A stretch of DNA of 64,000 nucleotides from Stutzerimonas stutzeri (GCF_002890895.1 NZ_POUL01000004.1:1-64000), one strand, 5' to 3'. Shown: positions 7,711-17,743, counted from the stretch's first letter. Notes: a model not told the origin generated them from the sequence alone. Made by a program: numbers and translations.

Positions 7711-8388
7711 CTACAACCCGGGCTGGCCAGACGCCCGTGCGAGCAGGTCGACGACCTGCTCGTCGCTGGTCTGCTCGAAGTTGCGGTAATGGCAGCCGAC
7801 GCCAATGAACGGTTCGGGCATTGCCAGGCAAATCAGCTCGTCCACGTCCGCTCTGAGCATCTCGATTACATCCCGTGGACCCACCGGCACAGCCAGTACC
7901 ACGCGGCTGGGTTTCGACTGCTTCAATCCCTTTAGCGCCGCCCGAACCGTAGCGCCGGTAGCGATGCCATCGTCGATGACGATGACACAACGATCAGCGA
8001 TTACCGGGGCAGGTCGTTCGCCACAATAGCGATGGCGACGGCGTTCCAGTTCGGTCAGCTGGCGCTGCATCTCCTCTTCGAACCAGTTCGGAGGCGGCGC
8101 AATCTGGTTGAACAGTTCCTGATTGATCACCCACTTCGGTTCGGCCCCGTCGATCACCGCGCCCAGCGCCAGTTCCTCGTTGCCGGGCGCGCCAATCTTG
8201 CGTACCAGCACCAGATCCAGTGGCGCGCCGAGACGCTGCGCCACTTCGAAGGCCACCGGAACCCCGCCGCGCGGCAGGGCAAGCACCAGCGGCTGCGCTT
8301 CTGCCAGGTGATGCAGGGCTTCGGCCAGCTCTTGGCCGGCATGGGTACGATCGCGAAACAGTTGGGATTCGGGCATGTAGGCGCGCAT
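7711..8388 (-). CDS. Phosphoribosyltransferase family protein
   Basis: A 225-residue type I phosphoribosyltransferase-fold protein. The N-terminal LVLALPRGGVPVAFEVAQRL (about 34-53) is the usual pyrophosphate loop region. The PRPP-binding motif CVIVIDDGIATGATVRAAL (about 134-152) includes the acidic pair Asp139-Asp140. The natural base or substrate is not evident. Stand-alone proteins of this type are often annotated simply as phosphoribosyltransferases. The start at 8388 has a GGAGAG site lying across the end of the preceding gene. Only three bases separate it from the erythromycin-esterase-like gene, so the two are almost certainly co-transcribed. Confidence 0.85.
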   Translation of the reverse strand: MRAYMPESQLFRDRTHAGQELAEALHHLAEAQPLVLALPRGGVPVAFEVAQRLGAPLDLVLVRKIGAPGNEELALGAVIDGAEPKWVINQELFNQIAPPPNWFEEEMQRQLTELERRRHRYCGERPAPVIADRCVIVIDDGIATGATVRAALKGLKQSKPSRVVLAVPVGPRDVIEMLRADVDELICLAMPEPFIGVGCHYRNFEQTSDEQVVDLLARASGQPGL

Positions 8389-8391
8389 GGC

Positions 8392-9723
8392 TCACTCTCC
8401 GAATGGGTAGGTATCCGGAACGCTCTGGTCGTCGATCTGCTGCGGGCCGATCGGCTGGACCGCGTTGGTCTGTTCGAACCAGAGCAGTGCGTCGAACTGT
8501 TCTGAAAGTATGGCCTGAAAATAATGACTCTGACGCTCAGTGGCCGGACGGTAGATCACGCCGATTGCGCGCTCCAGACGGGGACGCGCCAGCGCCTCGC
8601 GCAGCGGTGTGTCATCGCGCCAGCTGGTCAGCGAGGCAGGCAACCCGGCGCGCAGAAACAATTGCTCCCAGCTGTCCGGGCGCGACGGGCGAACCTGCTG
8701 AATCTGCATGGGTTCGTCCCAGTTGTCGGCGGCGGCCACCAGGCCACGATCGGTGCCCATGCCCAGCAGCACCGCATCTCGCCCGAATGCGGTGCGGCAG
8801 AGTTCGCCGATATTGAATTCGCCGCCCCAGCCCATGGAGGTCGAAGCGGCATTGCCGATGTGCGAATTGTGCGCCCAGACCACCGCCTTGGCGTCATCGC
8901 CGCGATGCTTCAGCAGGGCCTGCAGCGTGTCGAACATGTGCCGGTCGCGCAGGTTCCAGGACTCAGCAGAGCCTTGGTACATGGCGCGGTAGTACTGCTC
9001 CGCAGCGAGCACGACGCGGGCATTCTGCTCGGCATTGAAGAAGCTGCAGCCGTCTTTTTTCATGTACTCGAGCCGCTGGTCGAGCAACGCGCGCAACTGT
9101 TCGACTACCGCGGCCTCGCAGGACGGTTCGCCGCGCATCACGTTGTGGCCGTAGACTGCCGGTTCGTCGTGCCATGGACTGAGGCAGCCATATCGACGCC
9201 GCGCGGTCGCGGCAGCGTCCGGGTCGACCCGGTCGAGATAGCCGAGCACCTCCTGGATCGAAGCGCCCATGCTGTAGACGTCCAGCCCGCGAAACTCGAC
9301 TCGACGCTCGGCAGGCTGGGCATCGTTGTGGCCGCGCAGCCAGCGGGCGAAGTCGGCGACTTCCTGGTTACGCCACATCCAGGTCGGAAAGCGCTTGAAG
9401 CCTTCCTCGACCCAGGCCGGAGGCTGCTGCTGGCGAACGTAGCGGTCGATCTTCGCCGCATCCGGCCAGTCGGCTTCGGCCGCGACGATGGTAAAGCCGT
9501 GGCGCTCGATCAAACGGCGGGTGATGGCTGCTCGGGCCCGGTAGAACTCCGAAGTGCCGTGGCTGGCTTCGCCGATCAACACCACCCGCGCATCAGCAAA
9601 CTGGTCGAAGGCATCGGCAAACGCTGGGTCATCAATGCCGGGCAATACGGTTGCGCTGCGGCGCAACAGCTCGACCAGCTGCTCCTCGGTCGTTTCTTTA
9701 GGTCGTGGGCGCGATTGATTCAT
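8392..9723 (-). CDS. Erythromycin esterase family protein
   Basis: A 443-residue member of the EreA/EreB-like hydrolase family. The N-terminal signature LIGEASHGTSEFYRARAAIT (about 49-68) includes the catalytic-type His55. VAAEADWPDA, WMWRNQEVADFARWLR and VVWAHNSHIGNA are further family motifs with conserved His and Glu. Most chromosomal members have not been shown to hydrolyse macrolides, so the name describes homology, not resistance. It is transcribed just ahead of the phosphoribosyltransferase gene, a pairing I recall from other genomes. A resistance phenotype should not be inferred. Confidence 0.85.
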   Translation of the reverse strand: MNQSRPRPKETTEEQLVELLRRSATVLPGIDDPAFADAFDQFADARVVLIGEASHGTSEFYRARAAITRRLIERHGFTIVAAEADWPDAAKIDRYVRQQQPPAWVEEGFKRFPTWMWRNQEVADFARWLRGHNDAQPAERRVEFRGLDVYSMGASIQEVLGYLDRVDPDAAATARRRYGCLSPWHDEPAVYGHNVMRGEPSCEAAVVEQLRALLDQRLEYMKKDGCSFFNAEQNARVVLAAEQYYRAMYQGSAESWNLRDRHMFDTLQALLKHRGDDAKAVVWAHNSHIGNAASTSMGWGGEFNIGELCRTAFGRDAVLLGMGTDRGLVAAADNWDEPMQIQQVRPSRPDSWEQLFLRAGLPASLTSWRDDTPLREALARPRLERAIGVIYRPATERQSHYFQAILSEQFDALLWFEQTNAVQPIGPQQIDDQSVPDTYPFGE

Positions 9724-9907
9724 GGCCTCGTCTCCTGTTCGCCTTTTTAGGATGACCTACGGTGTATAGCCCCGTTCAGACCGTCCGGCGGCTGATTCAA
9801 CAAGCACAAGCGGCAGAACTGAATGCGAGGGACTAGTCTCTAAACAAAGCGACGCCAATCTCGGCGAGCGAGTTTCCGCTGAAGGCGCTAAGACACGAGG
9901 GGCACCT

Positions 9908-10141
9908 ATGACGACCTGGATCATCGCTTACAGCAAAGACGGCAATACCTCCATTTTGCGGACCGAATCCGATCGCCAGCCGGATATAGATGAGGCAGTT
10001 GAGCTGGTAACCCGAAAGGCCGAGCAGGATTATGCCGGTGAGGAGGATGCCTACGAGGTGGACCCGGACGTCGAACAGACACCCGCCACACGCCTGGCTC
10101 AGCGCTTCGGCATCACCGTAACCGGTATATCCCAGGCCTGA
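9908..10141 (+). CDS. Small hypothetical protein
   Basis: 77 residues, acidic (MTTWIIAYSKDGNTSILRTE...), without signal peptide or membrane segment. It is predicted to be a small alpha/beta cytoplasmic protein. GAGGGG stands at the right distance before the ATG at 9908. It ends five bases before the convergent pdeM gene. I do not recognise a named domain. The coding call rests on the ribosome-binding site, the compact frame filling the gap and the lack of a competing gene. Confidence 0.65.
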   Translation: MTTWIIAYSKDGNTSILRTESDRQPDIDEAVELVTRKAEQDYAGEEDAYEVDPDVEQTPATRLAQRFGITVTGISQA

Positions 10142-10146
10142 TTGGC

Positions 10147-10803
10147 TCAGGCCACCTGCCACACACCATCATCCCCAGCCACGAACAGGCGCCGGCCCGG
10201 GTCGGCGCCCACCTCCATCATTCCGGTAAAGCTGCCGAACGCCGGCAGCAGGCTGAGGCGTGCGCCGATGCAGAAGCAAGGCAGGCGCAACGACTGCCGG
10301 CCGCGCCCGTGCAGGCGAAATGCAGGGTGAAGATGACCGGCGAGGACATGGTGAGTGGCGTGCGGCTCCGGCTCGTGCTGCAGGGCAAAGGGACCGAGCA
10401 GCAGGGGTTCGGGGACGACTGTCATCTCCAGACTCGCCGGTGGATCGCCTGCGCGGCGGTCGTGGTTGCCGCGAATCAAGGTGATCGCCAGGCCGGGATG
10501 CGTCGCGCGCCATGCCTGCAGCTGGCTCAGCGTGGCAGGCGTTTGCGATTCCGGTGCATGGAGGAAGTCGCCCAGAAAGATCAGCTGTGTGCAGCGGTAA
10601 CGCGCCAGCAGCGCGTCGAGTCGTTGCAGGTTGGCCTGGGTGGTGCCGTGGGGCACCGGCTGGCCCAGACGTCGGTAGGCGGCGGCTTTGCCGATATGAA
10701 TATCGGCAATCAGCAACGCCTGCTGTTGCGGCCAGTAGATGGCCTTGTCGGCCAGTAACCAGAGTTCGGTCTGTTCGAGTTCGATGGAGAGGTGCGAGGT
10801 CAT
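10147..10803 (-). CDS. pdeM: Ligase-associated DNA damage response endonuclease PdeM
   Basis: A 218-residue calcineurin-like metallophosphoesterase. Metal-binding motifs appear in the usual order: LIADIHIGKA (Asp34, His36), LGDFLHAPES (about 75-84), RGNHDRR (about 113-119) and LAGHLHPAF (near 160). The family (TIGR04123 type) occurs in a four-gene set with an Lhr-like helicase, an ATP-dependent ligase and a metallo-beta-lactamase exonuclease, all present here up to 16779 on the same strand. It is last in transcription order. The nuclease role is inferred from family and context. Confidence 0.9.
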   Translation of the reverse strand: MTSHLSIELEQTELWLLADKAIYWPQQQALLIADIHIGKAAAYRRLGQPVPHGTTQANLQRLDALLARYRCTQLIFLGDFLHAPESQTPATLSQLQAWRATHPGLAITLIRGNHDRRAGDPPASLEMTVVPEPLLLGPFALQHEPEPHATHHVLAGHLHPAFRLHGRGRQSLRLPCFCIGARLSLLPAFGSFTGMMEVGADPGRRLFVAGDDGVWQVA

Positions 10804-10936
10804 GCGCGGAGTCTATCGCGCGTGCGGGGTCGATCCCACTGAGGCGCTGAATCTCGAGTGCGTTCGCGTGGTTGCAGGTACTGCCATCTCATCCGGTAAC
10901 ACTGCGAAGACCTGTTGTCAGTTGAGAGCTTTTCAG

Positions 10937-10958
10937 TGGGGGCGAGCTTGCTCGCGAA
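10937..10958 (+). repeat. Degenerate REP sequence
   Basis: GGCGAGCTTGCTCGCGAAGC resembles the core of the Pseudomonas REP palindrome (GCGAGCTTGCTCGCGAA) but lacks the usual TGTAGGA head. It lies in the gap between pdeM and the helicase gene. Confidence 0.5.
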
Positions 10959-11062
10959 GCTCAAGCTCTGTCCCTGCAGCGCACCTCTGTTGTGTCGAAC
11001 CTGCTGGTGAAGGTCGGCGGGTTGATGCAGACACGAGGCTGTTGAACGAGAGGTGGCAGGGT

Positions 11063-13681
11063 TTACAAGCGAGATGACCTTGCTTTTTTCACCCTGGGTG
11101 TGCCGTCCTTGGTCGCGCGCGGTTTGCGCTTCGCGCTCGTCTCCCGCTCAACGGCAATGCTAGCGCCTGCTTCCGGCTGATAGCCGCCGGGACCTGCGGC
11201 CTTGTCCAGTTCGGCGACCATCCGGCGAATGCGGTCGGCGAGCTTTTCCGAAGTCAGGCTTTCGCGGAAGCGCTCGACCATCAAGGGAAAGGCGAGGGGC
11301 GTGGTGCGTTTCACAACGTGAACGTCCAGCTCGCGCTGCTGCAAGCGGTTCAGGGTCTGCTCCAGCCGCTCGACCTCCAGTTCCTGGCGCAGCACCTCTT
11401 CCTCGGCCTGGGTCAGCAGCAGGTTGGCCGGGTCGTACTGGCGGAAGACGTCGAAGAACAACCCACTGGAGGCCTGCAGCTGGCGCGCGCTTTTCTGCGC
11501 GCCGGGATAACCGGAAAACACCAGCCCCGCGATGCGTGCGATTTCGCGAAAGCGCCGGCGGGCCAGCTCACCAGCGTTGAGGCTGGCTAGCACGTCGTGC
11601 AGCAATTTGTCCTGGCTGAACAGCGCGGGCGTCAGCCACTGCAGCCAGTCCACCTCGGTTGCCGAGAGCAGTTCGAAGCCGTAGTCGTTCACGGCGATGG
11701 AAAAGGTCAGCGGCTGGCGCTGGGCCATCCGCCAGGCCAGCAGGCTGGCCAGCCCCAGATGCACGTGTCGACCGGCGAAGGGATAGAGAAACAGGTGCCA
11801 GCCCTCGCGAGACTTCATCACTTCGGCCAGCAACGTGGTTTCGGTGGGCAGCGCTGACCAGTCCAACTGCACGCGCAGCAGCGGCTCGACCAGCTGCATC
11901 TCGGCACTCTCGAACCGACCGCGTGAAGCGGCGCCGAGTTGCTCGACCACCGCATCGGCCAGTTCGCTGGAGAGCGGCATGCGCCCGCCGTTCCAGCGCG
12001 GCACAGCGGCTTTCTTGCCGGTGGCGCGGCTGACGTAGGCGGTCATGTTCTCGACTCGCACCAGCTCCAGCAGGCGCCCGCCGAAGAGGAAATTGTCGCC
12101 CGGTCGCAGTCGGGCAATGAAACCTTCCTCGATGGTGCCCAGTGACCGGCCGCTGCCACCCTTGGCCCAGAACTTCACCGTCAGGCTGGCGTCGCTGACG
12201 ATGGTGCCGATACTCATGCGATGGCGAAGCGCGACGCGGCGGCTGGGGACTTTCCAAAGTCCGGTCTCGTCCGGCTCGACGCGCTGATAGTCCGGGTAGG
12301 CCGTCAACGAATGCCCGCCATGACGCACGAAGGCCAGCGCCCATTGCCAGTGGTCGTCGGTGAGTTCGCGATAGGACCAGGCCTGGCGCACTTCGGCAAA
12401 CAATTCGTCGGGCCGGAATCCCCCGCCGAGGGCCATGCTGACGAGGTGTTGCACCAGCACATCGAGAGGGCGATGCGGGGCGCTCCGGGCTTCAATGCGG
12501 CGTTCGGCGATGGCGACCTGGGCGGCTGCAGCTTCGACGACTTCGACGCTGTGGGTTGGCACCAGCGTGACCCGCGACGTCCGGCCGGGTGCGTGACCGG
12601 AGCGACCGGCGCGCTGCATCAGGCGCGCCACGCCTTTGGGCGAGCCGATCTGCAGCACCCGCTCGACAGGCAGAAAGTCGACCCCGAGATCGAGACTCGA
12701 GGTACAGACGACCGCCTTCAGCGCGCCTTGCTTGAGGCCCAGCTCAACCCAGTCGCGCACCTCGCGTGCTAGCGATCCGTGGTGCAGCGCGATCAGTCCG
12801 GCCCAGTCTGGGCGCGCCTCGAGAAGCGCCTGATACCAGATCTCGGATTGTGAGCGGGTGTTGGTGAACACCAGCGTAGTGGCAGCCGAATCGATCTGCT
12901 CGACCACCTGCGGCAGCATGCGCAGCCCGAGATGACCGGCCCAGGGAAAGCGCTCGATGCTCGGCGGTAGCAACGTGTCGACGCGCAGATCCTTGTCGAC
13001 CTTGCCCTGTACCAGCTTGCCGGTGCCCGGGTGTAGCAGCACGTCCAGCGCGTGCGGTTGGTTGCCCAAGGTGGCCGAGAGCCCCCAGACAATCAGCTCC
13101 GGCATCCACTGACGCAGCCGGGCCAGCGCCAGTTGCAGTTGCACGCCACGCTTGTTGCCGAGCAGTTCGTGCCACTCATCCACTACCAGCATGCGCAAGC
13201 CGGCGAAAGCCTGGCGCGCGTCGACCCGCGTCAGTAGCAGGGTGAGGCTTTCCGGCGTGGTGACCAGCGCGCTTGGCAACCTCCGACCCTGGCGCGCACG
13301 CTCGGCACCGCTGGTGTCGCCGGTGCGCAGGCCGATGCTCCAGTTGATATCCAAATCATCCAGCGGGGCTTGCAGGGCGCGGGCCGTGTCGGCGGCCAAG
13401 GCACGCATGGGGGTGATCCAGAGGACGGTGAGCGGGGCGGGTTTGTCCGCCGAACTGGCGCGCGCCTGCGGCTTGTCGGCGGACGTATCTGCGCCTGGTG
13501 CAGCGAAACGATTGAGCGCTCCAAGCCAAACGGCGTAGGTTTTGCCGGAGCCGGTGGTGGCATGGAGCAGGCCGGATTCACCCTCATGGACCGCTTGCCA
13601 GACCTGTTGTTGGAAAGGGGACGGCTGCCAATCGCGCGTGGCGAACCAGTGTTCGGCAAGGGAGGCGGGCGGCGCCCTCAT
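11063..13681 (-). CDS. Ligase-associated DNA damage response DEXH-box helicase (Lhr-like)
   Basis: A superfamily 2 helicase of 872 residues. Walker A is ATTGSGKTY (41-49), motif Ia is [10 protein letters not shown], and the DEXH box [10 protein letters not shown] lies near residue 180, with LSATLGN as motif III. Motifs in the C-terminal RecA domain include [10 protein letters not shown] and QRAGRSGH. The winged-helix and Lhr-core regions follow, and the C-terminus is basic ([19 protein letters not shown]). I start at 13681 ([18 protein letters not shown]) because the longer frame runs into REP DNA. Lhr-family enzymes are 3'-5' translocases, and this one probably feeds the neighbouring ligase, nuclease and phosphoesterase. 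Confidence 0.92.
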   Translation of the reverse strand: MRAPPASLAEHWFATRDWQPSPFQQQVWQAVHEGESGLLHATTGSGKTYAVWLGALNRFAAPGADTSADKPQARASSADKPAPLTVLWITPMRALAADTARALQAPLDDLDINWSIGLRTGDTSGAERARQGRRLPSALVTTPESLTLLLTRVDARQAFAGLRMLVVDEWHELLGNKRGVQLQLALARLRQWMPELIVWGLSATLGNQPHALDVLLHPGTGKLVQGKVDKDLRVDTLLPPSIERFPWAGHLGLRMLPQVVEQIDSAATTLVFTNTRSQSEIWYQALLEARPDWAGLIALHHGSLAREVRDWVELGLKQGALKAVVCTSSLDLGVDFLPVERVLQIGSPKGVARLMQRAGRSGHAPGRTSRVTLVPTHSVEVVEAAAAQVAIAERRIEARSAPHRPLDVLVQHLVSMALGGGFRPDELFAEVRQAWSYRELTDDHWQWALAFVRHGGHSLTAYPDYQRVEPDETGLWKVPSRRVALRHRMSIGTIVSDASLTVKFWAKGGSGRSLGTIEEGFIARLRPGDNFLFGGRLLELVRVENMTAYVSRATGKKAAVPRWNGGRMPLSSELADAVVEQLGAASRGRFESAEMQLVEPLLRVQLDWSALPTETTLLAEVMKSREGWHLFLYPFAGRHVHLGLASLLAWRMAQRQPLTFSIAVNDYGFELLSATEVDWLQWLTPALFSQDKLLHDVLASLNAGELARRRFREIARIAGLVFSGYPGAQKSARQLQASSGLFFDVFRQYDPANLLLTQAEEEVLRQELEVERLEQTLNRLQQRELDVHVVKRTTPLAFPLMVERFRESLTSEKLADRIRRMVAELDKAAGPGGYQPEAGASIAVERETSAKRKPRATKDGTPRVKKARSSRL

Positions 13682-13727
13682 GCCTCGCTCTCCGCTCGAT
13701 TCATGCAAAGGCCTAGCTTCGGCTTTA

Positions 13728-13798
13728 TGTAGGAGCGAGCTTGCTCGCGAATTGGCGATTCGCGGGTGGTGAGGTTCGCCGGCAAGCCAGCACCTGCG
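13728..13798. repeat. Pair of inverted REP sequences
   Basis: TGTAGGAGCGAGCTTGCTCG (from 13728, to 13751) is followed by an inverted variant, TTCGCCGGCAAGCCAGCACC (13775-13798). Head-to-head REP pairs form BIME-like structures in pseudomonads. This one separates the ligase and helicase genes. Confidence 0.75.
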
Positions 13799-13829
13799 CA
13801 TGGCAGCCTGGCTTCTCCCGTGCGTCGGA

Positions 13830-15539
13830 TCATCCCAGCAATTCCTTCAGCGTCTCCAGCGTATCGGCCTCAGCCACCGGCTTGTCGAGGCGCCAGCGCA
13901 GCATGCGCGGAAAGCGCACGGCGATGCCGCTTTTGTGTCGGCTGCTGGCGGCGATGCCTTCAAAGCCCAGCTCGAACACCAGCGTCGGCGTCACGCTGCG
14001 AACGGGGCCGAACTTCTCCACGGTGGTCTTGCGCACGATGGCGTCGACCTTGCGCATCTCGTCGTCGGTCAGCCCGGAATAGGCCTTGGCGAACGGCACC
14101 AACTTGCGCGCCGGATCGCCCGGTTCACCGTCCCATACCGCAAAGGTGTAGTCGGTATAGAGACTGGCGCGTCGACCATGACCGCGCTGGGCGTAGATCA
14201 ACACAGCGTCGACCGAGTACGGATCCATTTTCCACTTCCACCAGACACCGACATCCTTGGTCCGGCCGACGCCGTACTGTGCGGCGCGGGCCTTGATCAT
14301 CATGCCCTCTACGCCAAGCGCGCGTGACGCCTCGCGCTGGCGTGCTAGGTCAGCCCAACCGCTGCCAGTGACCAGCGGCGAAAGCATCAGCCGGGGGTTG
14401 GGGCATTGCCCGACCACCGTTTCAAGCTGTTGCCGGCGCTCACGATGTTCGCGTTGCCGCCAGTCATCGCCTTGCCATTCCAACAGGTCGTAGGCGAGCA
14501 CCGCGACCGGGGCGTCCTGCAGCACCTTTGCGGTCAGGTTCTTGCGCCCGATACGCTGCTGTAACAGCGCGAAGGGCTGCACGCCGAAGCGCTCGGTTGC
14601 ATCGGTGTCACCGCCTTCCGGTTGCTTGAAGAGTTCTTGCTTCGGCTCGCCGAGTGCGTGCTTCCAGACCAGAATCTCGCCGTCGATCACGGTGCCGTCA
14701 GGTAGGCAGCCGGCCAGTTCGCAGAGTTCCGGAAAGCGCTCGCTGACCAGCTCTTCGCCACGGGACCAGACCCAGATCTGCCCGTCGCGCTTGACCAGCT
14801 GGGCGCGAATGCCGTCCCACTTCCATTCGATGAACCAGTTCTCCGGTGCGCCGAGCAGGGTGTCGAATTCCTCGACAGGTGCCTGCAGCGGGTGGGCAAG
14901 AAAGAAGGGATAGGGCTGGCCGCCGCGCTGGGCGTGTTCGTGCTCGGATTCGTCGGCGATCAGCGCGCGGTAGCCCTCGGCGCTGGGGCGATGCGACAGA
15001 TCGGTGTAACCCACCAGCCGCTGCGCCACGCGTTTGGGATCGAGATCGGCCAGCGAGGCCAGCCCGCGGGTAACCAGCAGCTTCGACACGCCGACGCGAA
15101 AGGCGCCGGTGATCAGCTTGACGCAGACCATCAGGCTGAGCCGGTCGAGCTGTGTCCATAGCGCGGGTAATCGCTCGGCCAGTTCTTCCGGCGGCAGGCC
15201 GCGCAATGGCAGCAGCTTGTCCTGCATCCACACGGCCAGCCCGTCGTCGGAGCTGTGTTCGGCCTCGGGCATCAGCAGCGAGATGGTTTCAGCCATGTCG
15301 CCAACCGCCTGGTAGCTCTCCTCGAACAACCATTCCGGCAGCGCCGAGGCCTGCATGGCGGTCTCGCGCAGCACGCGGGTCGGCACCAGTTGGCGCGGTC
15401 GGCCGCCGGCCAGGAAGTACACCGCCCAGGCGGCGTCGGCCGGGTCGGCGTCGCGAAAGTAGTCCCGCATCGCGGCGAGCTTGGCGTTGCTCGAGGTGGT
15501 GGCGTCGAGGCGGCTGTAGAGGGTGGCGAAGGCTTTCAT
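13830..15539 (-). CDS. ATP-dependent DNA ligase (ligase-associated DNA damage response)
   Basis: A 569-residue ATP-dependent DNA ligase. An N-terminal DNA-binding domain (about 1-200) precedes the adenylation domain. The active-site motif is [13 protein letters not shown], with the AMP-accepting Lys240. Later nucleotidyltransferase motifs include [17 protein letters not shown] and WWKWKMD. The OB-fold domain follows, with a C-terminal [14 protein letters not shown]. It is of the stand-alone type rather than a LigD fusion, and no Ku gene is nearby. It lies second in the exonuclease-ligase-helicase-PdeM set. Confidence 0.93.
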   Translation of the reverse strand: MKAFATLYSRLDATTSSNAKLAAMRDYFRDADPADAAWAVYFLAGGRPRQLVPTRVLRETAMQASALPEWLFEESYQAVGDMAETISLLMPEAEHSSDDGLAVWMQDKLLPLRGLPPEELAERLPALWTQLDRLSLMVCVKLITGAFRVGVSKLLVTRGLASLADLDPKRVAQRLVGYTDLSHRPSAEGYRALIADESEHEHAQRGGQPYPFFLAHPLQAPVEEFDTLLGAPENWFIEWKWDGIRAQLVKRDGQIWVWSRGEELVSERFPELCELAGCLPDGTVIDGEILVWKHALGEPKQELFKQPEGGDTDATERFGVQPFALLQQRIGRKNLTAKVLQDAPVAVLAYDLLEWQGDDWRQREHRERRQQLETVVGQCPNPRLMLSPLVTGSGWADLARQREASRALGVEGMMIKARAAQYGVGRTKDVGVWWKWKMDPYSVDAVLIYAQRGHGRRASLYTDYTFAVWDGEPGDPARKLVPFAKAYSGLTDDEMRKVDAIVRKTTVEKFGPVRSVTPTLVFELGFEGIAASSRHKSGIAVRFPRMLRWRLDKPVAEADTLETLKELLG

Positions 15540-15571
15540 ATGGCGCCTCCGTGCCGGCGTGGTGCGGCCGG

Positions 15572-15700
15572 TTCGCGAGCAAGCTCGCTCCTACAGGTCT
15601 GGCGTCGTGCTGCTACGCGGGTGCTCTTCTGTAGGAGCCAGCTTGCTGGCGAACCGTGGCGACGCGAAGGATCCGGTTCGCGAGCAATCTCGCATCTGCA
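15572..15700. repeat. Cluster of three REP sequences in alternating orientation
   Basis: Three REP units fill the gap between the exonuclease and ligase genes. They are an inverted unit at 15572-15595 (TTCGCGAGCAAGCTCGCTCC...), a forward unit at 15630-15653 (TGTAGGAGCCAGCTTGCTGG...) and a diverged inverted unit at 15677-15700. The alternating arrangement can form a multi-hairpin structure between the two coding sequences. Confidence 0.8.
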
Positions 15701-15762
15701 AGGAAAGTCTGGTGGTTCCGCAACGGTATCTTTCGGCATGTAGTGTAGGGCCAGGCTGAGGA

Positions 15763-16779
15763 TCATTCGGCCTCCTGAGTCGTGGCGTCGTCCTCGTCGC
15801 CGTACTCGGTCTCGAAGGCCTGGGCGTCGAGGCCGCGCATCTCTCGCAGGTAACGGACCAGAATCGGCACGGAGCCGTGGGTCACCATCACCCGCTCGGC
15901 GCCGGTCTGCTCGATGGCCCAGAGCAGGCCGGGCCAGTCGGCGTGATCGGAGAGCACGAAGCCGCGATCGACCCCGCGCCGACGACGGGTGCCGCGCAGC
16001 ATCATCCAGCCACTGGCAAAGGCGTCGGCATAGTCACCGAAGCGACGCATCCAGGTGCTTCCACCCGCCGAGGGAGGGGCGAGGATGATGGCGTGCTTCA
16101 GGCGCGGGTCGCCTTTTTTCAGGTCGCCGGCATAAACGGTTGGCGGCAGGTAAACACCGCCTTCGCGGTAGACCTTGTTCAGCGGCTCCACCGCGCCGTG
16201 GACCACGATGGTGCCGATGCTTTCGTCCAGGCCGTGCAGGATGCGCTGCGCCTTGCCGAAGGCGTAGCAGAACAGCACGCTCGCGCGCCCGGCGGCGGCG
16301 TTGGCGCGCCACCAGTCGTTGATCTCACGGAACACCTGAGCCTGTGACGGCCACCTGTAGATCGGCAGGCCGAAGGTCGATTCAGTGATGAAGGTGTGAC
16401 AGCGCACCGGCTCGAAGGGCGCACAGGTACCGTCCGGCTCGACTTTGTAGTCGCCCGATGCGACCCAGACTTCGCCCTTGTATTCCAGTCGCACCTGGGC
16501 CGAGCCGAGCACGTGACCGGCAGGGTGGAAGCTGAGCTTTACACCGTGATGATCGACGGATTCGCCGTAGGCCAGCGTCTGCAATGGCATGTCGGCGGCG
16601 ATGCGCGAACGGAGTATGCCTTCGCTGTCGCGAGAGGCCAGATAGTGGCCCATACCCCAGCGTGCGTGGTCGCCGTGGGCGTGAGTGATGACGGCGCGAT
16701 CGACCGGGCGCCAGGGATCGATGTAGAAATCACCGGGTGGGCAGTAGAGGCCTTCGGGGCGGGCAACGACAAGGTCCAT
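15763..16779 (-). CDS. Ligase-associated DNA damage response exonuclease
   Basis: A 338-residue metallo-beta-lactamase/beta-CASP-fold nuclease related to SNM1/Artemis-type DNA exonucleases. The zinc-binding motif is THAHGDHARWG (His33, His35, Asp37, His38). Later motifs are FHPAGHVLGSAQV, VASGDYK and a C-terminal SDHADWPGL. I choose the start at 16779 (MDLVVARPEGLYCPPGDFYI), the family's normal N-terminus. No strong ribosome-binding site is visible there. It is the first gene of the four-gene DNA repair set running leftward to 10147. Confidence 0.9.
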   Translation of the reverse strand: MDLVVARPEGLYCPPGDFYIDPWRPVDRAVITHAHGDHARWGMGHYLASRDSEGILRSRIAADMPLQTLAYGESVDHHGVKLSFHPAGHVLGSAQVRLEYKGEVWVASGDYKVEPDGTCAPFEPVRCHTFITESTFGLPIYRWPSQAQVFREINDWWRANAAAGRASVLFCYAFGKAQRILHGLDESIGTIVVHGAVEPLNKVYREGGVYLPPTVYAGDLKKGDPRLKHAIILAPPSAGGSTWMRRFGDYADAFASGWMMLRGTRRRRGVDRGFVLSDHADWPGLLWAIEQTGAERVMVTHGSVPILVRYLREMRGLDAQAFETEYGDEDDATTQEAE

Positions 16780-16937
16780 GAGTGAGCGGCACTTTGCGGG
16801 CTTGTAAGGTTGGAGCCCGGGTCGGCGTTGGGAGTTCGCCCGCAAGGTCGCGTCGGTGATCTTGAGCCCACCCTACAGGGCCGGGAGGGCGCCTCTGTTC
16901 AGGTGGGTTAGGGGAAAGTAATCCAGCAGGGCGGGGA

Positions 16938-17492
16938 TCAGTCCACCAGCTTCAGGTGAGAGGTGTCCGGCACCGGCGCATCGCTGGCACGGCGCCGTTC
17001 ACCCATGTCGCTGCCCACCGGCGCCAGGCTGAACTGGGACAGGTCCACGGGCGGTGCCTTGGGCTCGGGTTGTGCGTCCTGCAGGTCCACGCCGACCGGC
17101 GCGATGCCGAAGTCCGGCGCCTCGACGTCGACGAACGCAGCCATGTATTCGTCCCGTGGGGCCACCTTCAAGGGTTGAGGCGACGCCTGAGCGGCGGAAG
17201 CCAGCGGTGCAGGGGCCGGGTCTTCCGACGGTGGCGGGGCGAGCTCGATTTCCTCTACCTCAACGGGCATCGGGCGGACCTCGGCGATGGCGCCGGCGCG
17301 CGCCATGGCCTGGCGGTACTTCTCGACGCTGGCGTGGTCCAGGTCCTGCTTGATCACGATTCGCCGACCGGAAAACAGCACGGCGATGCGCTGGGCGTCG
17401 GCCTGAAACAGGCGAGTCAGGTTGGCCTCGACCTGCTCCAGCTTGGCGCCCGGAGCGAGTTCGCCGGAAAACGATATTTCATAGCGGCTCAT
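16938..17492 (-). CDS. Hypothetical protein with small N-terminal domain and Pro-rich linker
   Basis: 184 residues, cytoplasmic, no membrane segment. The first 75 residues (MSRYEISFSGELAPGAKLEQ ... AGAIAEVRP) form a compact basic alpha/beta domain with FSGRR. Similar N-terminal domains occur, as I recall, in other gammaproteobacterial proteins whose function is unclear. The remainder (about 80-184) is low-complexity, rich in Pro, Ala, Asp and Glu, with a repeated FGIAPVGVDL / FSLAPVGSDM motif. The start at 17492 has AAGGA upstream. No operon partner is evident. Confidence 0.72.
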   Translation of the reverse strand: MSRYEISFSGELAPGAKLEQVEANLTRLFQADAQRIAVLFSGRRIVIKQDLDHASVEKYRQAMARAGAIAEVRPMPVEVEEIELAPPPSEDPAPAPLASAAQASPQPLKVAPRDEYMAAFVDVEAPDFGIAPVGVDLQDAQPEPKAPPVDLSQFSLAPVGSDMGERRRASDAPVPDTSHLKLVD

Positions 17493-17743
17493 GAGGAGGT
17501 CCTTTTGGCGGCCGAAGGTGGGATGCGCTGATCATAGAGCCTGGTACGGGCGCTTGAAAGCCGGGGGGTCCGCTGCGCTGTCTGTGCTGCGACGGCGTTG
17601 GCATGCCGAGCTGTAAGCCTCGATAGTGGTCGGCGGCAGGCGATACAAAGGCTGTCCCGCGTCAGCTGCTCGATGATTGGCTGGGTGATAATGCCGCGCC
17701 CGTCGGCACTCTATTACCTGCCCAGCCCAAGGATCGCGAACTC

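Noticed and set aside
8392-9723. Macrolide-resistance gene
   Set aside because: The family resemblance to erythromycin esterases is real, but chromosomal members of this breadth are not shown to confer resistance, and there is no mobile-element context.
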